DNA of 64,000 nt from Bacillus sp. 103mf. Its GTDB lineage: Bacteria > Bacillota > Bacilli > Bacillales > Bacillaceae_G. The notes under the pieces were generated by a model. The model saw only the letters and a list, made by a program, of their open reading frames with translations, did no database searches and was not told the DNA's origin. The position numbers were made by a program, and so were the translations under genes. The stretch is from contig NZ_FPAF01000014.1 in NCBI RefSeq assembly GCF_900116295.1, forward strand, positions 1-64,000. Direction: 5' to 3'. Positions 8,276 to 16,539 of the stretch are shown piece by piece. Position 1 is the stretch's first letter. The number at the start of each line of letters is the position of its first letter.

Positions 8276-10930
8276 CAATATTTTTATTACTTCATTTATT
8301 AGCAGCGGGACGATACTTAATAATAAAACAAAGCCCCAATCGTTTATTGTTAAAGCATGTACACCAAATATGCTGGAAAGAGGTTGAATCGAGATAATAC
8401 ATACTTGTATACATACGCCGATCAGAAGAGAGAAAACTAAGTATTTATTTGTAAATATCCCGATAGAGAAGATTGATTTTGTACGTGATCGCAAATTAAA
8501 AGAGTGAACGAGCTGTGAAAAACTTAGTGTGACAAAAGCCATTGTTTGCGCATGTAATAAAGCATCTTCTCCAATTTGATCCGGAAAGAGAGGAAAAAGA
8601 TCCGTATCCCCTGTATATAATTTTGCCCCAACAATAAAGGCGATTAACGTGATGAGCCCAATGATAATCCCGTTTAGAATGAGAAATGGTACACTGCCGC
8701 TAAATAAGCTTTCTTTTACACGGCGCGGCTTTTCCTTCATAACGTCCGGATCTTCTGGATCAACCCCGAGTGATAATGCTGGAAGTGTATCTGTAATTAA
8801 ATTCACCCACAAAATATGAATAGGACGAAGGGGTGTAGCCCAGCCGAGTAAAATAGCTAAAAAGAGTGCAATGATTTCTCCGAAGTTACAAGAAAGCAAG
8901 AAAAGAATAGACTTTTTAATGTTATGGTAAATGTTTCTTCCTTCTTCGACTGCTTTGACAATAGAAGAGAAATTATCGTCGGTTAACACCATATCTGCTG
9001 CACCTTTCGCCACATCTGTTCCGGTAATCCCCATTGCTACGCCAACATCTGCTTGTTTTAAAGACGGGGCATCATTTACCCCATCCCCAGTCATAGAGAC
9101 GATATTTTCTTTTGCACGTAACGCTTTTACAATTTTTACTTTATGTTCAGGAGAAACGCGAGCAAAGACGTTTAAATGATTAATTTCGTTTGTGAGCTGT
9201 GTATCTGAAAGATTGTCTAATTGTGTTCCAATTATTACTTCGGATTCTTTTTCAGCAATTCCAAGCTCTTTTGCAATGGCAAAGGCTGTATCTTTATGAT
9301 CTCCTGTAATCATAACTGTGCGAATACCAGCTTTCTTGCATTCTTTAATAGCTGCCTTCACTTCTATGCGAGGTGGATCAATCATTCCTACAAGACCAAT
9401 GAAGATAAGATTTTCTTCTGCTTCATACATGTTAATATGCTCGGTATTGTATTGCTTGAAAGCGAATGAAAGTACTCGTAACGCTTTTTTTGACATCGCT
9501 TGTGCCGCTGCTACTATTTCATTTTTATCATTTTGGGTTAATGGCTGAACAGTGCCATTTTTAAAAATATGTTTGCATCTAGGTAAGAGTTTATCGATTG
9601 CCCCTTTTGTCATGCTAAAGTAGTTGTCTTCGTATTCATGCAGCGTTGACATCATTTTGCGATTGGAGTCAAAAGGAAATTCACTTAGGCGTTTATGCTT
9701 CTTCTCTAAAACATCTTTTTGAAGATCAAAGGCAGCTCCCGCAACAAGAAGTGCAATTTCTGTTGGATCTCCAGTTTGTGATTCAGAATTATAAGATGCA
9801 TCGTTACATAAAACCATGTTTTCTAATAATAGGCGCTGAACATCATTATTTACGTTTAAATTTTCTAATGCATCATATGTACAGTCACTATAAAAGTTGG
9901 TAACTGTCATTTTATTTTGCGTTAATGTACCTGTCTTATCTGAACAAATAATCGTAACAGAGCCAAGTGCCTCGACAGCTGGGAGTTTACGGATGATGAC
10001 ATTTTGTTTAATCATCCGCTGTACACCGATTGCGAGAACAATAGAGACGATAGCTGGCAAGCCTTCTGGAATCGCGGCAACTGCTAAACTAATCGCGGTC
10101 ATAAACATTTCTAACGTATCACGGCCTTGGAAAAAACCAATAAAGAACATGATGATACATATTGCTACAGAGACAAAGCCTAAATATTTTCCAACTTGCG
10201 CTAGGCTTTTTTGAAGAGGTGTTGTATCATCATCAGCTTGATGCAAGAGAGTGGCGATTTTTCCTATTTGTGAATGCATTCCTGTTTGGGTAGCTACTCC
10301 GACACCGCGACCATAGGTAACAAGCGTTGACATAAAAGCCATATTCTTTTGATCACCTAGTGGTACCTTTTTGCAATTTTTCTTGGAAGGATTATACGCT
10401 GCATCTTTATCCACAGGAACGGATTCGCCCGTTAAAGCAGACTCTTCAATTTTTAAATTTGCTGCTTCGATGAGCCGTAAGTCGCATGGAATATAGCGAC
10501 CTGCATCAAGTAGAACAATATCTCCCGGAACGACATTTTCTGATGGAATTTCTTTTAATTCATTATCTCGTTTTACAATTGCTTTTGGAGTCGCCATCTT
10601 TTTTAAAGCTTCTAGAGCCTGCTCTGCTTTTGATTCTTGAATGATACCAATTACAGCATTTAAAACGACAACAACAGCAATAATGCTAGCATCAGCCCAT
10701 TCGCCTACAAAGGCAGAAATAAGAGCGGCAATTAAAAGGACATAGACGAGAATATCATTTATTTGGGAAAAAATACGTTGACCCAAAGTTCTTTTTTTCT
10801 TCATTACGAGTTCATTTTTTCCATATTTTTTTAATCGGGCTTTCGCTATTTCTTCGCTTAAACCTTGTTGTTCATTTGTTTCTAGTTCACGCAATGTCTG
10901 AGTTTTTGTCTTACTGTACCAATTGCTCAT
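8264..10930 (-). CDS. P2A-type calcium-transporting ATPase (YloB-like)
   Basis: 888-residue cation pump of the SERCA-like P2A class, the usual length for B. subtilis YloB. Motifs in order: N-terminal cation ATPase domain, LTGESVPVDK (about 167), PEGLPA in M4 (288), DKTGTLTQNK with phosphorylated Asp331, TGDHKDTA, and MTGDGVNDAPSLKQADVG. The C-terminal helices contain the conserved NLITDTLPALSLG. It would pump Ca2+ (possibly Mn2+) out of the cytosol using ATP. SD ctggaggtg precedes the ATG. It is monocistronic, convergent with the yce operon. P2A substrate assignment is by family. Confidence 0.93.
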   Translation of the reverse strand: MSNWYSKTKTQTLRELETNEQQGLSEEIAKARLKKYGKNELVMKKKRTLGQRIFSQINDILVYVLLIAALISAFVGEWADASIIAVVVVLNAVIGIIQESKAEQALEALKKMATPKAIVKRDNELKEIPSENVVPGDIVLLDAGRYIPCDLRLIEAANLKIEESALTGESVPVDKDAAYNPSKKNCKKVPLGDQKNMAFMSTLVTYGRGVGVATQTGMHSQIGKIATLLHQADDDTTPLQKSLAQVGKYLGFVSVAICIIMFFIGFFQGRDTLEMFMTAISLAVAAIPEGLPAIVSIVLAIGVQRMIKQNVIIRKLPAVEALGSVTIICSDKTGTLTQNKMTVTNFYSDCTYDALENLNVNNDVQRLLLENMVLCNDASYNSESQTGDPTEIALLVAGAAFDLQKDVLEKKHKRLSEFPFDSNRKMMSTLHEYEDNYFSMTKGAIDKLLPRCKHIFKNGTVQPLTQNDKNEIVAAAQAMSKKALRVLSFAFKQYNTEHINMYEAEENLIFIGLVGMIDPPRIEVKAAIKECKKAGIRTVMITGDHKDTAFAIAKELGIAEKESEVIIGTQLDNLSDTQLTNEINHLNVFARVSPEHKVKIVKALRAKENIVSMTGDGVNDAPSLKQADVGVAMGITGTDVAKGAADMVLTDDNFSSIVKAVEEGRNIYHNIKKSILFLLSCNFGEIIALFLAILLGWATPLRPIHILWVNLITDTLPALSLGVDPEDPDVMKEKPRRVKESLFSGSVPFLILNGIIIGLITLIAFIVGAKLYTGDTDLFPLFPDQIGEDALLHAQTMAFVTLSFSQLVHSFNLRSRTKSIFSIGIFTNKYLVFSLLIGVCIQVCIISIQPLSSIFGVHALTINDWGFVLLLSIVPLLINEVIKILKRQ

Positions 10931-11135
10931 ATAAAAGCACCTCCAGTAGAAAAACAGTTAGCAATTGTAGTGTGGAAATTTTGGATTTGATGTGAAGTCT
11001 TTGATGAGGGGATTACTATTATTGTACAGTATTTAGAACGTGTGCGAATGAAAGTGGGAAGTTGTCATAAAATTGTTGGAAATGAAAGGAAATGCTCGTG
11101 GGATAGGGATATGTTTTATCGAATGATAAAAGTTA

Positions 11136-11409
11136 TTGTAACTACTCAGCTATACCTTTTAGAAATTTAGAAAAGGGTATGATTCTAGTGAAGATGTGTC
11201 TCTCTATTACTTATAAATTCATTTTTTTGTATATAGACTGCTGTCATGCAAACAAGGGCAGGGGCCTGCACCTATTGTCTACTTTTGTTTTCAAACTTTG
11301 CACGTGGCAGGAAAAGGCACTGACCGCTCCTATGCATCGCCAGTCCCTCTCGCCCATTTAAAAAAATGCTTTTCTGCCTTTTTTTCATAAAGTAACTGAG
11401 TAGTTACAA
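11136..11409. repeat. 14-bp perfect inverted repeat bracketing a spacer that holds an R1 copy
   Basis: ttgtaactactcag at 11136-11149 and its exact reverse complement at 11396-11409 enclose about 246 bp, inside which a reversed R1 copy lies (11225-11375). The 10931-11486 spacer contains no supported gene; the 60-codon frame at 11179-11361 runs through the repeat and has no homologous look. Confidence 0.75.
11225..11375 (-). repeat. Dispersed element R1 (reverse, diverged)
   Basis: The reverse complement reads through the R1 landmarks: gggcgagag, ctggc, atgcata, agcggtcagtgcc, ttttcctgccac and a tttgaaaacaaaa stretch. It is more diverged than the copies at 18.4, 47.4 and 50.7 kb, and its ends are not recognisable. 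Confidence 0.75.
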
Positions 11410-11436
11410 ATTATTTTAATTTGGATATAAAAAGAG

Positions 11437-11485
11437 GCGGCTACCAAAAGATTGGTGATTACCGAGTTTTTGGTAGCCGCTTTTT
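11437..11485. terminator. Hairpin terminator downstream of yfkK
   Basis: gcggctaccaaaa pairs with ttttggtagccgc and T-runs follow. It serves the minus-strand yfkK gene and could work in both directions. Confidence 0.85.
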
Positions 11486-11486
11486 G

Positions 11487-11711
11487 TTATTTCTTGATTA
11501 GTGTGCCTAATTCTTCTGTAATAGCTTGCATTTCGCTAATGCTGAATGTGTCGCGTTTCATAACGTGTTCATAAATGTCACGTAAGTCTTCATACATGTC
11601 TTCATTGAAGTTTGAAGCTCTCATTGCACCAGCGTTTACCATACGTAATTTTTCTTTAATTGCTTCTACCATATATTCAACGTTCTCTTGCGTTTTTACG
11701 GATAAATCCAC
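11487..11711 (-). CDS. yfkK: DUF1128 family protein YfkK
   Basis: 74-residue cytoplasmic helical protein that matches the DUF1128 family (B. subtilis YfkK, about 71 residues) in length and content ([33 protein letters not shown]). It lies divergent to the yfkJIH genes, as in B. subtilis. SD gggg(acact) precedes the ATG. Function is unknown. Confidence 0.85.
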   Translation of the reverse strand: MDLSVKTQENVEYMVEAIKEKLRMVNAGAMRASNFNEDMYEDLRDIYEHVMKRDTFSISEMQAITEELGTLIKK

Positions 11712-11942
11712 GGAAGTGTCCCCCTTTAAAATAGCATAGACTTATCTTAACATTTTTTTATCATTTTCGTTAATGGAAGTTTGCAATCATAGTGAATGCC
11801 CCCTCCTAAACACTTCTACGAGTTGTTTGAAGAAGGGGACTTCTGTTGGACTTTTGTTAAATTGGTACTTATTTTCTTTATAAGTAATTGTTGATTGTTT
11901 ATACTAAATATAACAAATGCATCGTGAAGGGAAGAAACAAAT

Positions 11943-12407
11943 ATGGTTCGAGTTTTATTTGTTTGTCTAGGAAACATTTGTCGTTCTCCGATGGCAGAAG
12001 CAATTTTTCGTGAGCTTGTCAAAAAAGAAAAATTAGAAACAGTAATTACTGTTGATTCGGCTGGAACTGGGGATTGGCATATTGGCCATCCGCCTCATCA
12101 TGGCACACAAAAAATTTTAATGGAAAATGCAGTGTCCTTTGAAGGAATTAAAGCTCGTCAAGTAGAAAAAGAAGACTTAACAAAGTTTGATTATATTATT
12201 GCAATGGACAATAAAAATTTAGACGATTTAAAGGCTTTAGGTAAAGCAGGCGGTTATATTGGCAGACTATCCGATTTTGTTCCAGACGGTGGCTGGACAG
12301 ATGTTCCGGATCCATACTTTACAGGGAACTTTCAAGAAGTATATGACCTTGTAACAGAAGGATGTGCAAAATTGTTAGCGTTCATTCGACATGAGCAGGG
12401 AATATAA
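11943..12407 (+). CDS. yfkJ: Low-molecular-weight protein tyrosine phosphatase YfkJ
   Basis: 154-residue LMW-PTP. The P-loop CLGNICRS places nucleophile Cys8 and Arg14 near the N terminus, and the general acid is in DVPDPYF near residue 120. It would dephosphorylate protein phosphotyrosine (or phosphoarginine, as the related YwlE does). Context yfkK / yfkJ-yfkI-yfkH is conserved with B. subtilis, where YfkJ is linked to stress resistance. The ribosome binding site is ggaaga(gaaacaaat) just before ATG. Confidence 0.93.
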   Translation: MVRVLFVCLGNICRSPMAEAIFRELVKKEKLETVITVDSAGTGDWHIGHPPHHGTQKILMENAVSFEGIKARQVEKEDLTKFDYIIAMDNKNLDDLKALGKAGGYIGRLSDFVPDGGWTDVPDPYFTGNFQEVYDLVTEGCAKLLAFIRHEQGI

Positions 12408-12499
12408 GGATGTTAGTTCAGAAAGTATAATGTGAAACTTTCATCGGTGGCCTTTAGTGATGATTAGTTACACCAATTAAGCTCTTATGGAGAGTGATC

Positions 12500-12526
12500 T
12501 CAAGTGTTTTCCTTTGAGATTTTATT
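12500..12526 (+). terminator. Weak hairpin after yfkJ
   Basis: atctcaa and ttgagat arms around gtgttttcc are followed by a short T-rich stretch. It lies between yfkJ and yfkI and may only reduce read-through. Confidence 0.45.
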
Positions 12527-12579
12527 GTTCGTTAGAGTGAGATAACTTTCTAACAAAATAGATGAAAGGGTGAAGGAAT

Positions 12580-13068
12580 ATGGCGAAGAAGGGAAATCTT
12601 GTACGAAATATTGCAATCGGTGTAGCAGCAGGTGTGGCAGTTTCTATGTTAAAGAAGGAAAATCGTGAAAAGGTGAAGTATACAGCAGGAAAAGCGAAAA
12701 CAAAAATGATTGAAATTGGTGAAAATGCAAAGCTAAAAGAAAAAGTGCAAACAGTTACAGATAAAGGTCGTGAACTTGCTGACTTTAATGTTGTAAAAGC
12801 AAAAGTAGCAGAAATTAAAAAGTTAACGCCCGCTGTTGTTGAAACTTTAAAAGAAACGAAAGATATTTTTAGTAAGAGGAAGAACAATGTAAAAGAACAA
12901 CCAGAAACAATTGAAATTCAAGGAATCGTGCCAACTGAAGAGTTAAAATCAGAAGAAGAGCTGATTGCCGCAGAAGATGGCGGTATGAAGGAATTTATTG
13001 CAGAAGAGAAGAAATCAGAAGCGTTTATCGAGTTAAAACAAAATAAAGAAGAAAAGAAAAGCGTTTAA
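12580..13068 (+). CDS. YtxH-like small membrane-associated protein (YfkI position)
   Basis: 162 residues. A short hydrophobic N-terminal segment (NIAIGVAAGVAVSML, about 10-24) is followed by a lysine-rich helix and an acidic C-terminal half, an outline like YtxH-type proteins. It sits between the phosphatase and YihY-family genes where B. subtilis has yfkI, but I do not recognise close sequence identity. SD gggtgaagg before ATG. Five nt separate it from the next gene. Function unknown. Confidence 0.75.
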   Translation: MAKKGNLVRNIAIGVAAGVAVSMLKKENREKVKYTAGKAKTKMIEIGENAKLKEKVQTVTDKGRELADFNVVKAKVAEIKKLTPAVVETLKETKDIFSKRKNNVKEQPETIEIQGIVPTEELKSEEELIAAEDGGMKEFIAEEKKSEAFIELKQNKEEKKSV

Positions 13069-13073
13069 AAAAG

Positions 13074-13943
13074 ATGAAAACATTTTTACAAAAAGCAAGA
13101 ACTCATCATGTTTTCACATTTGGAAAAGATTTATATGATCGAACATTGCGAGATGATGTGGCGGGCTTAGCAGCACAGCTCGCTTATTTTTTCTTGCTTT
13201 CCCTTTTTCCAGCGCTCGTTTTTTTAATAACACTTCTGGGATATATTCCGATTCAGACGGAAGATGTATTAGCCTTTTTAAAAGATTATGTTCCTGAAGA
13301 TGCAATGAGTTTGATTGAAGTAAATGTACATACAATAGTAAATAAGCAAAATGGTGGATTATTATCATTTGGTTTACTTGCCATGTTATGGTTTGCATCC
13401 AATGGTGTCAATGCGGTGATGAAGGCATTCAACCGTGCCTACGATATTAATGAAACACGTTCATTTATTACAACAAGGGCATTATCAATTGTATTAACAT
13501 TGGCAATGATTTTTATGATTGTCTTTGCTTTAATTCTACCTGTATTCGGTCAATTAATTGGAGCAGCGATTTTTAAAGTTTTAGGTTTATCGGAGGAATT
13601 TTCATTTGTTTGGAGTATTATTCGATTACTGCTAAGTTTTCTCGTATTATTTGGTTTGTTTTGTTTTTTGTATAAATTCGCTCCAAATCGTCATGTAAAG
13701 AGAAGAGAAGTGGTGACCGGGGCATTATTTGCTACAATTGGCTGGATTGTGGTATCGTATTCATTTGCATACTATGTCGATAACTTTGGAAATTATTCTA
13801 ATACATACGGTAGTCTCGGCGGTATTATTATTTTAATATTATGGTTTTATTTAACCGCATGGGTGATTTTACTTGGTGGAGAAGTTAATGCGATTTTAAA
13901 TTGTTATCGAACGGGTGACAATAATTCCCGTAATCAAAAATAA
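13074..13943 (+). CDS. yfkH: YihY/BrkB family membrane protein YfkH
   Basis: 289-residue polytopic protein of the YihY family (long misnamed ribonuclease BN). It has about six helices, the family motif DDVAGLAAQLAYFFLLSLFP at residues 21-40, LWFASNGVNAVMKAFNRAY in the middle and GSLGGIIILILWFYLTAW near the end. The start is 5 nt after the yfkI-position stop with almost no SD, so translational coupling is likely. Transport substrate is unknown for the family. Confidence 0.9.
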   Translation: MKTFLQKARTHHVFTFGKDLYDRTLRDDVAGLAAQLAYFFLLSLFPALVFLITLLGYIPIQTEDVLAFLKDYVPEDAMSLIEVNVHTIVNKQNGGLLSFGLLAMLWFASNGVNAVMKAFNRAYDINETRSFITTRALSIVLTLAMIFMIVFALILPVFGQLIGAAIFKVLGLSEEFSFVWSIIRLLLSFLVLFGLFCFLYKFAPNRHVKRREVVTGALFATIGWIVVSYSFAYYVDNFGNYSNTYGSLGGIIILILWFYLTAWVILLGGEVNAILNCYRTGDNNSRNQK

Positions 13944-13983
13944 TCTTCTGTTCCATACTAAGAGGGAATAGGGGGGATTATTC

Positions 13984-14103
13984 ATGGGTCAAAATAAAAC
14001 TGGCAATAGCAAAAATGATAAAAATCAACGTAAACAACGCAGCAGCTCGCAGCCAAAACATAAAACGAGCAGCAGTGCAAACGGACATAATAGTTATCAT
14101 TAA
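13984..14103 (+). CDS. Small basic, Ser/Lys/Asn-rich protein (39 residues)
   Basis: A short gene with SD agggggg upstream of the ATG. The product begins MGQNKTGNSKNDKNQRKQ and ends SANGHNSYH. It is very hydrophilic, basic and probably disordered, the composition of minor small acid-soluble or coat-associated spore proteins, but I cannot name a family. A hairpin terminator follows its stop by 4 nt, which supports a real, separately ended gene. Confidence 0.7.
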   Translation: MGQNKTGNSKNDKNQRKQRSSSQPKHKTSSSANGHNSYH

Positions 14104-14105
14104 AA

Positions 14106-14135
14106 AAAGGGGTTCCATATCGGAACCCTTTTAAT
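14106..14135. terminator. Bidirectional hairpin between the small gene and pfeT
   Basis: ggggttcc / ggaacccc-like arms around atatc, with A-run on the left and T-run on the right. It ends both convergent genes. Confidence 0.85.
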
Positions 14136-16059
14136 TATTTGCTTTTAATAATCGTAATCCATTTAAAATAACGAGAATAGTACTTCCTTCATGACCGATG
14201 ACACCTAATGGAAGTGCTAAAAATTGTAGGAAGTTTGAACAAATAAGCAGCATGATGACAGTCAATGAAAAGATAACATTTTGCTTTACAATGCGATTCA
14301 TTCGTTTTGATAAGCGAATTGCTTGTGCTAAGCGGGAAAGTTCATTTTTCATTAAGACAACGTCAGCCGTTTCTAAAGCAACATCAGTTCCTTCTCCCAT
14401 AGCAACTCCAATACTTGCTGTTGCTAATGCAGGAGCATCATTAATTCCGTCACCAACCATTGCTACTGTACCGTATTTCTCTTTCAATTGTTTTATTGTT
14501 TCTACCTTTGTTTCTGGTAAGCAAGATGCGTAATACTCTTTAATATTACTTTCAGCAGCGATTGCTTTTGCTGTTTGTTCATTATCACCTGTAATCATAA
14601 TTGCTTTGACGCCAAGAGTTTGAAGCTCATGAATTGCAGCAATTGTTTCTTGGCGCAATGTATCTTTTAAAGCAATAAGACCAAGAATACCTTTTTCATC
14701 GCTTACATATACAACCGTTTTTCCTTCTTGTTCTAATTGCGCCCAAATACCGTTATAGAATGACCCGGTTTCTTCTCCAATAAAATCAGCTTTTCCAATT
14801 TGGTACGCTTTATTTTGCAACGTTCCTTTTAATCCGAATCCAGTTACATCTTCTACGTTTTCTGGTTTTGTTAATGTAATGTCATGTGCCCATTTTGCAT
14901 ATTTCACAATTGATTCAGCTAGAGGGTGTGTAGAATGACTTTCAATGGATGCTGTAATGTGTAGTAATTCTTTTTCGGATATTCCATCACGAGTATATAC
15001 ATCTGTTACTGTTGGTTTTCCTTGTGTTAATGTACCCGTTTTATCAAAGGCAATCGCTTTTAATGAAGCCAATCTTTCTAAATGAACACCGCCTTTAAAT
15101 AAGATGCCATGCCGTGCACCGTTTGAAATTGCTGATAACGTAGCAGGTGTAATAGCTGCAACAAGTGCACAAGGCGAAGCGACAACGAGTAGAATCATCG
15201 CACGGTAAAATGTTTCATTCCAGCTCCAACCAAGAGCATAATGAGGAACGAACATCATGAGTGATACAACAAGAAGTACACCTTTGACATAGGTTCCTTC
15301 AAACTTTTCAATGAAAAGCTGTGAAGGAGATTTTTCGCTTTGTGCGTTTTGTACGAGACGAATAATTTTTTGGAACAATGTTTGATCACTATGTTTTGTA
15401 ATTTTTACTTCGATGGCACCGCGTAAGTTAACAGTTCCTGCGAATACCTCGTCACCAGATTTTTTTTCACTTGGAATTGGTTCACCTGAAATGGCCGCTT
15501 CGTCAATATTTGTTTCACCGGTGTGAATAATACCGTCAGCAGGAATGCGTTCACCTGGTTTAATTAAAATGATGTCACCGATTTGCAGCTGTTCGATTGA
15601 AACACGCTCTTCTCCTCCTCGAGAAATGCGCAATGCTTCCTCAGGTTGTAAGTCGAGCAGTGCTGAAATTTCCTTTTGACTTTTGCTCATCGTGTAAGCT
15701 TCCATAGCTCCGCTTAAAGCAAAGATAAAAATTAATATTGCCCCTTCTGTCCAGTAGCCGATAATTGCTGAACCGATAGCTGCAAAAAGCATGAGCATTT
15801 CAACGTTCAGCTCTTTTTCGGCAATTGTGTCTTCAATACCTTCTTTTGCTTTTGCATAACCCCCAATTATATAAGCTAATACGTAAAATATGGTTGCAGT
15901 TGTTGTAATGCCATTCTTTGTTAGTAACCAACCTATCAAAATAAAAACTCCGGATGTAATTGCAAAAATGAGTTCATAATGTTTTTGAAATGTTGCAAGC
16001 CAAGGTGAAGAAGCCTTAGTTCCTTGTTGCCTTGATAATGTTTTTACTTCAGAATTCAT
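14131..16059 (-). CDS. pfeT: P1B4-type metal ATPase, PfeT/ZosA-like (Fe2+ efflux)
   Basis: 642-residue heavy-metal P-type ATPase without an N-terminal metal-binding domain, matching B. subtilis PfeT (formerly ZosA). The transmembrane metal motif is SPC (about 295-297), which defines the P1B4 subgroup, rather than CPC. Other motifs: ISGEPIPSE (191), DKTGTLTQGKPT (Asp339), STHPLAES (HP locus) and MVGDGINDAPALA. PfeT exports ferrous iron and is under PerR and Fur control in B. subtilis. Here a PerR-like box and a duplicated leader lie upstream. SD gaaaggagc. Ferrous iron as substrate is by family; Co2+ or Zn2+ remain possible. Confidence 0.88.
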   Translation of the reverse strand: MNSEVKTLSRQQGTKASSPWLATFQKHYELIFAITSGVFILIGWLLTKNGITTTATIFYVLAYIIGGYAKAKEGIEDTIAEKELNVEMLMLFAAIGSAIIGYWTEGAILIFIFALSGAMEAYTMSKSQKEISALLDLQPEEALRISRGGEERVSIEQLQIGDIILIKPGERIPADGIIHTGETNIDEAAISGEPIPSEKKSGDEVFAGTVNLRGAIEVKITKHSDQTLFQKIIRLVQNAQSEKSPSQLFIEKFEGTYVKGVLLVVSLMMFVPHYALGWSWNETFYRAMILLVVASPCALVAAITPATLSAISNGARHGILFKGGVHLERLASLKAIAFDKTGTLTQGKPTVTDVYTRDGISEKELLHITASIESHSTHPLAESIVKYAKWAHDITLTKPENVEDVTGFGLKGTLQNKAYQIGKADFIGEETGSFYNGIWAQLEQEGKTVVYVSDEKGILGLIALKDTLRQETIAAIHELQTLGVKAIMITGDNEQTAKAIAAESNIKEYYASCLPETKVETIKQLKEKYGTVAMVGDGINDAPALATASIGVAMGEGTDVALETADVVLMKNELSRLAQAIRLSKRMNRIVKQNVIFSLTVIMLLICSNFLQFLALPLGVIGHEGSTILVILNGLRLLKANN

Positions 16060-16064
16060 AGATT

Positions 16065-16153
16065 TTTTGCTCCTTTCTATTGAGAAAAAGAATCATCATC
16101 GACAGCCTTATAAATTGGCGAAAGCTGCCATCCATCTAGATAGCAGCATTTTG
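16065..16153 (-). promoter_or_regulatory. Leader copy 2 (proximal) of pfeT: hairpin plus SD
   Basis: In the minus-strand RNA a 9-bp stem (gctgctatc / gatggcagc, one G-U pair, 6-nt loop) is followed by the conserved stretch ending tctttttctcaat and the pfeT SD agaaaggag. It is about 85 percent like the distal copy 143 bp upstream. Structure class is unknown to me. Confidence 0.7.
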
Positions 16154-16204
16154 TTAAGTTGAAACGTTCTTTTGTTTTAAAAATATTTTTCCTTGTGAAT
16201 TCAT
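16154..16204 (-). CDS. 16-codon leader ORF, truncated copy of the pfeT start
   Basis: ATG with SD gaaaggagtg opens MNSQGKIFLKQKNVST and a stop. The first codons (ATGAATTC) and the SD are copies of the pfeT start (MNSEVKTL), so the duplication carried the translation start and the frame then closes. It may be a leader peptide or only a by-product of the duplication. Confidence 0.5.
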   Translation of the reverse strand: MNSQGKIFLKQKNVST

Positions 16205-16298
16205 CTCGTTTCACTCCTTTCATTGAGAAAAAGAATCATCATCGAAAGCCTTATAAAACGACGAAAGCTGCCATCCATTCGGATAGCAGCATTTCCTA
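16205..16298 (-). promoter_or_regulatory. Leader copy 1 (distal) of pfeT
   Basis: Same layout as copy 2: stem gctgctatc / gatggcagc with a different loop (cgaatg), then ttttataaggct, cgatgatgattctttttctca and SD. Changes between the copies fall in the loop and linkers while both stem arms are unchanged. Offset between copies is 143 bp. Confidence 0.7.
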
Positions 16299-16329
16299 GA
16301 AAACACACTCTGTGTAGTTATTTACTTTA

Positions 16330-16344
16330 TTATTACTATTCTAA
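16330..16344 (-). promoter_or_regulatory. Candidate PerR box upstream of pfeT
   Basis: Minus strand ttagaatagtaataa matches the PerR box ttataattattataa at 11 of 15 positions. It overlaps a plausible promoter (ttacaa, then taaagt 16 bp on) ahead of the duplicated leader. PerR regulation of this gene is known in B. subtilis; the match here is by eye. Confidence 0.5.
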
Positions 16345-16361
16345 ATTGTAACATATGTTTC

Positions 16362-16460
16362 CTTATACGGAAAGTTTTTTACTTATTCCGCTATTTGTGG
16401 GGAGTAAGTACCCACCTCAAGATTGGGGGAGAAGTGAAGAAGGTAAGTTTATAAGTAGAA
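16362..16460. repeat. Dispersed element R3, partial
   Basis: ttattccgctatttgtgggg agtaag resembles the start of the element at 28690 (ttatcccgctattcgtggg cagtaa), but the right half is different. An apparent 61-codon frame (16355-16540) runs through it and is not supported. Confidence 0.5.
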
Positions 16461-16539
16461 GTGAAAATACTTGTTTTTTTGACTTCGCTTTGTTATATAT
16501 GAATATTGTTCATAAAAAGCACGGAAAGGAAGACATCTA

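Noticed and set aside
11179-11361. 60-codon open frame near the Ca2+ ATPase start
   Set aside because: It lies over the R1 element on the opposite strand; other R1 copies do not keep the frame.
16065-16298. Assigning the pfeT leader to the czcD (NiCo) or yybP-ykoY riboswitch class
   Set aside because: The stems and conserved blocks of those classes are not visible; only one clear 9-bp stem per unit is present.
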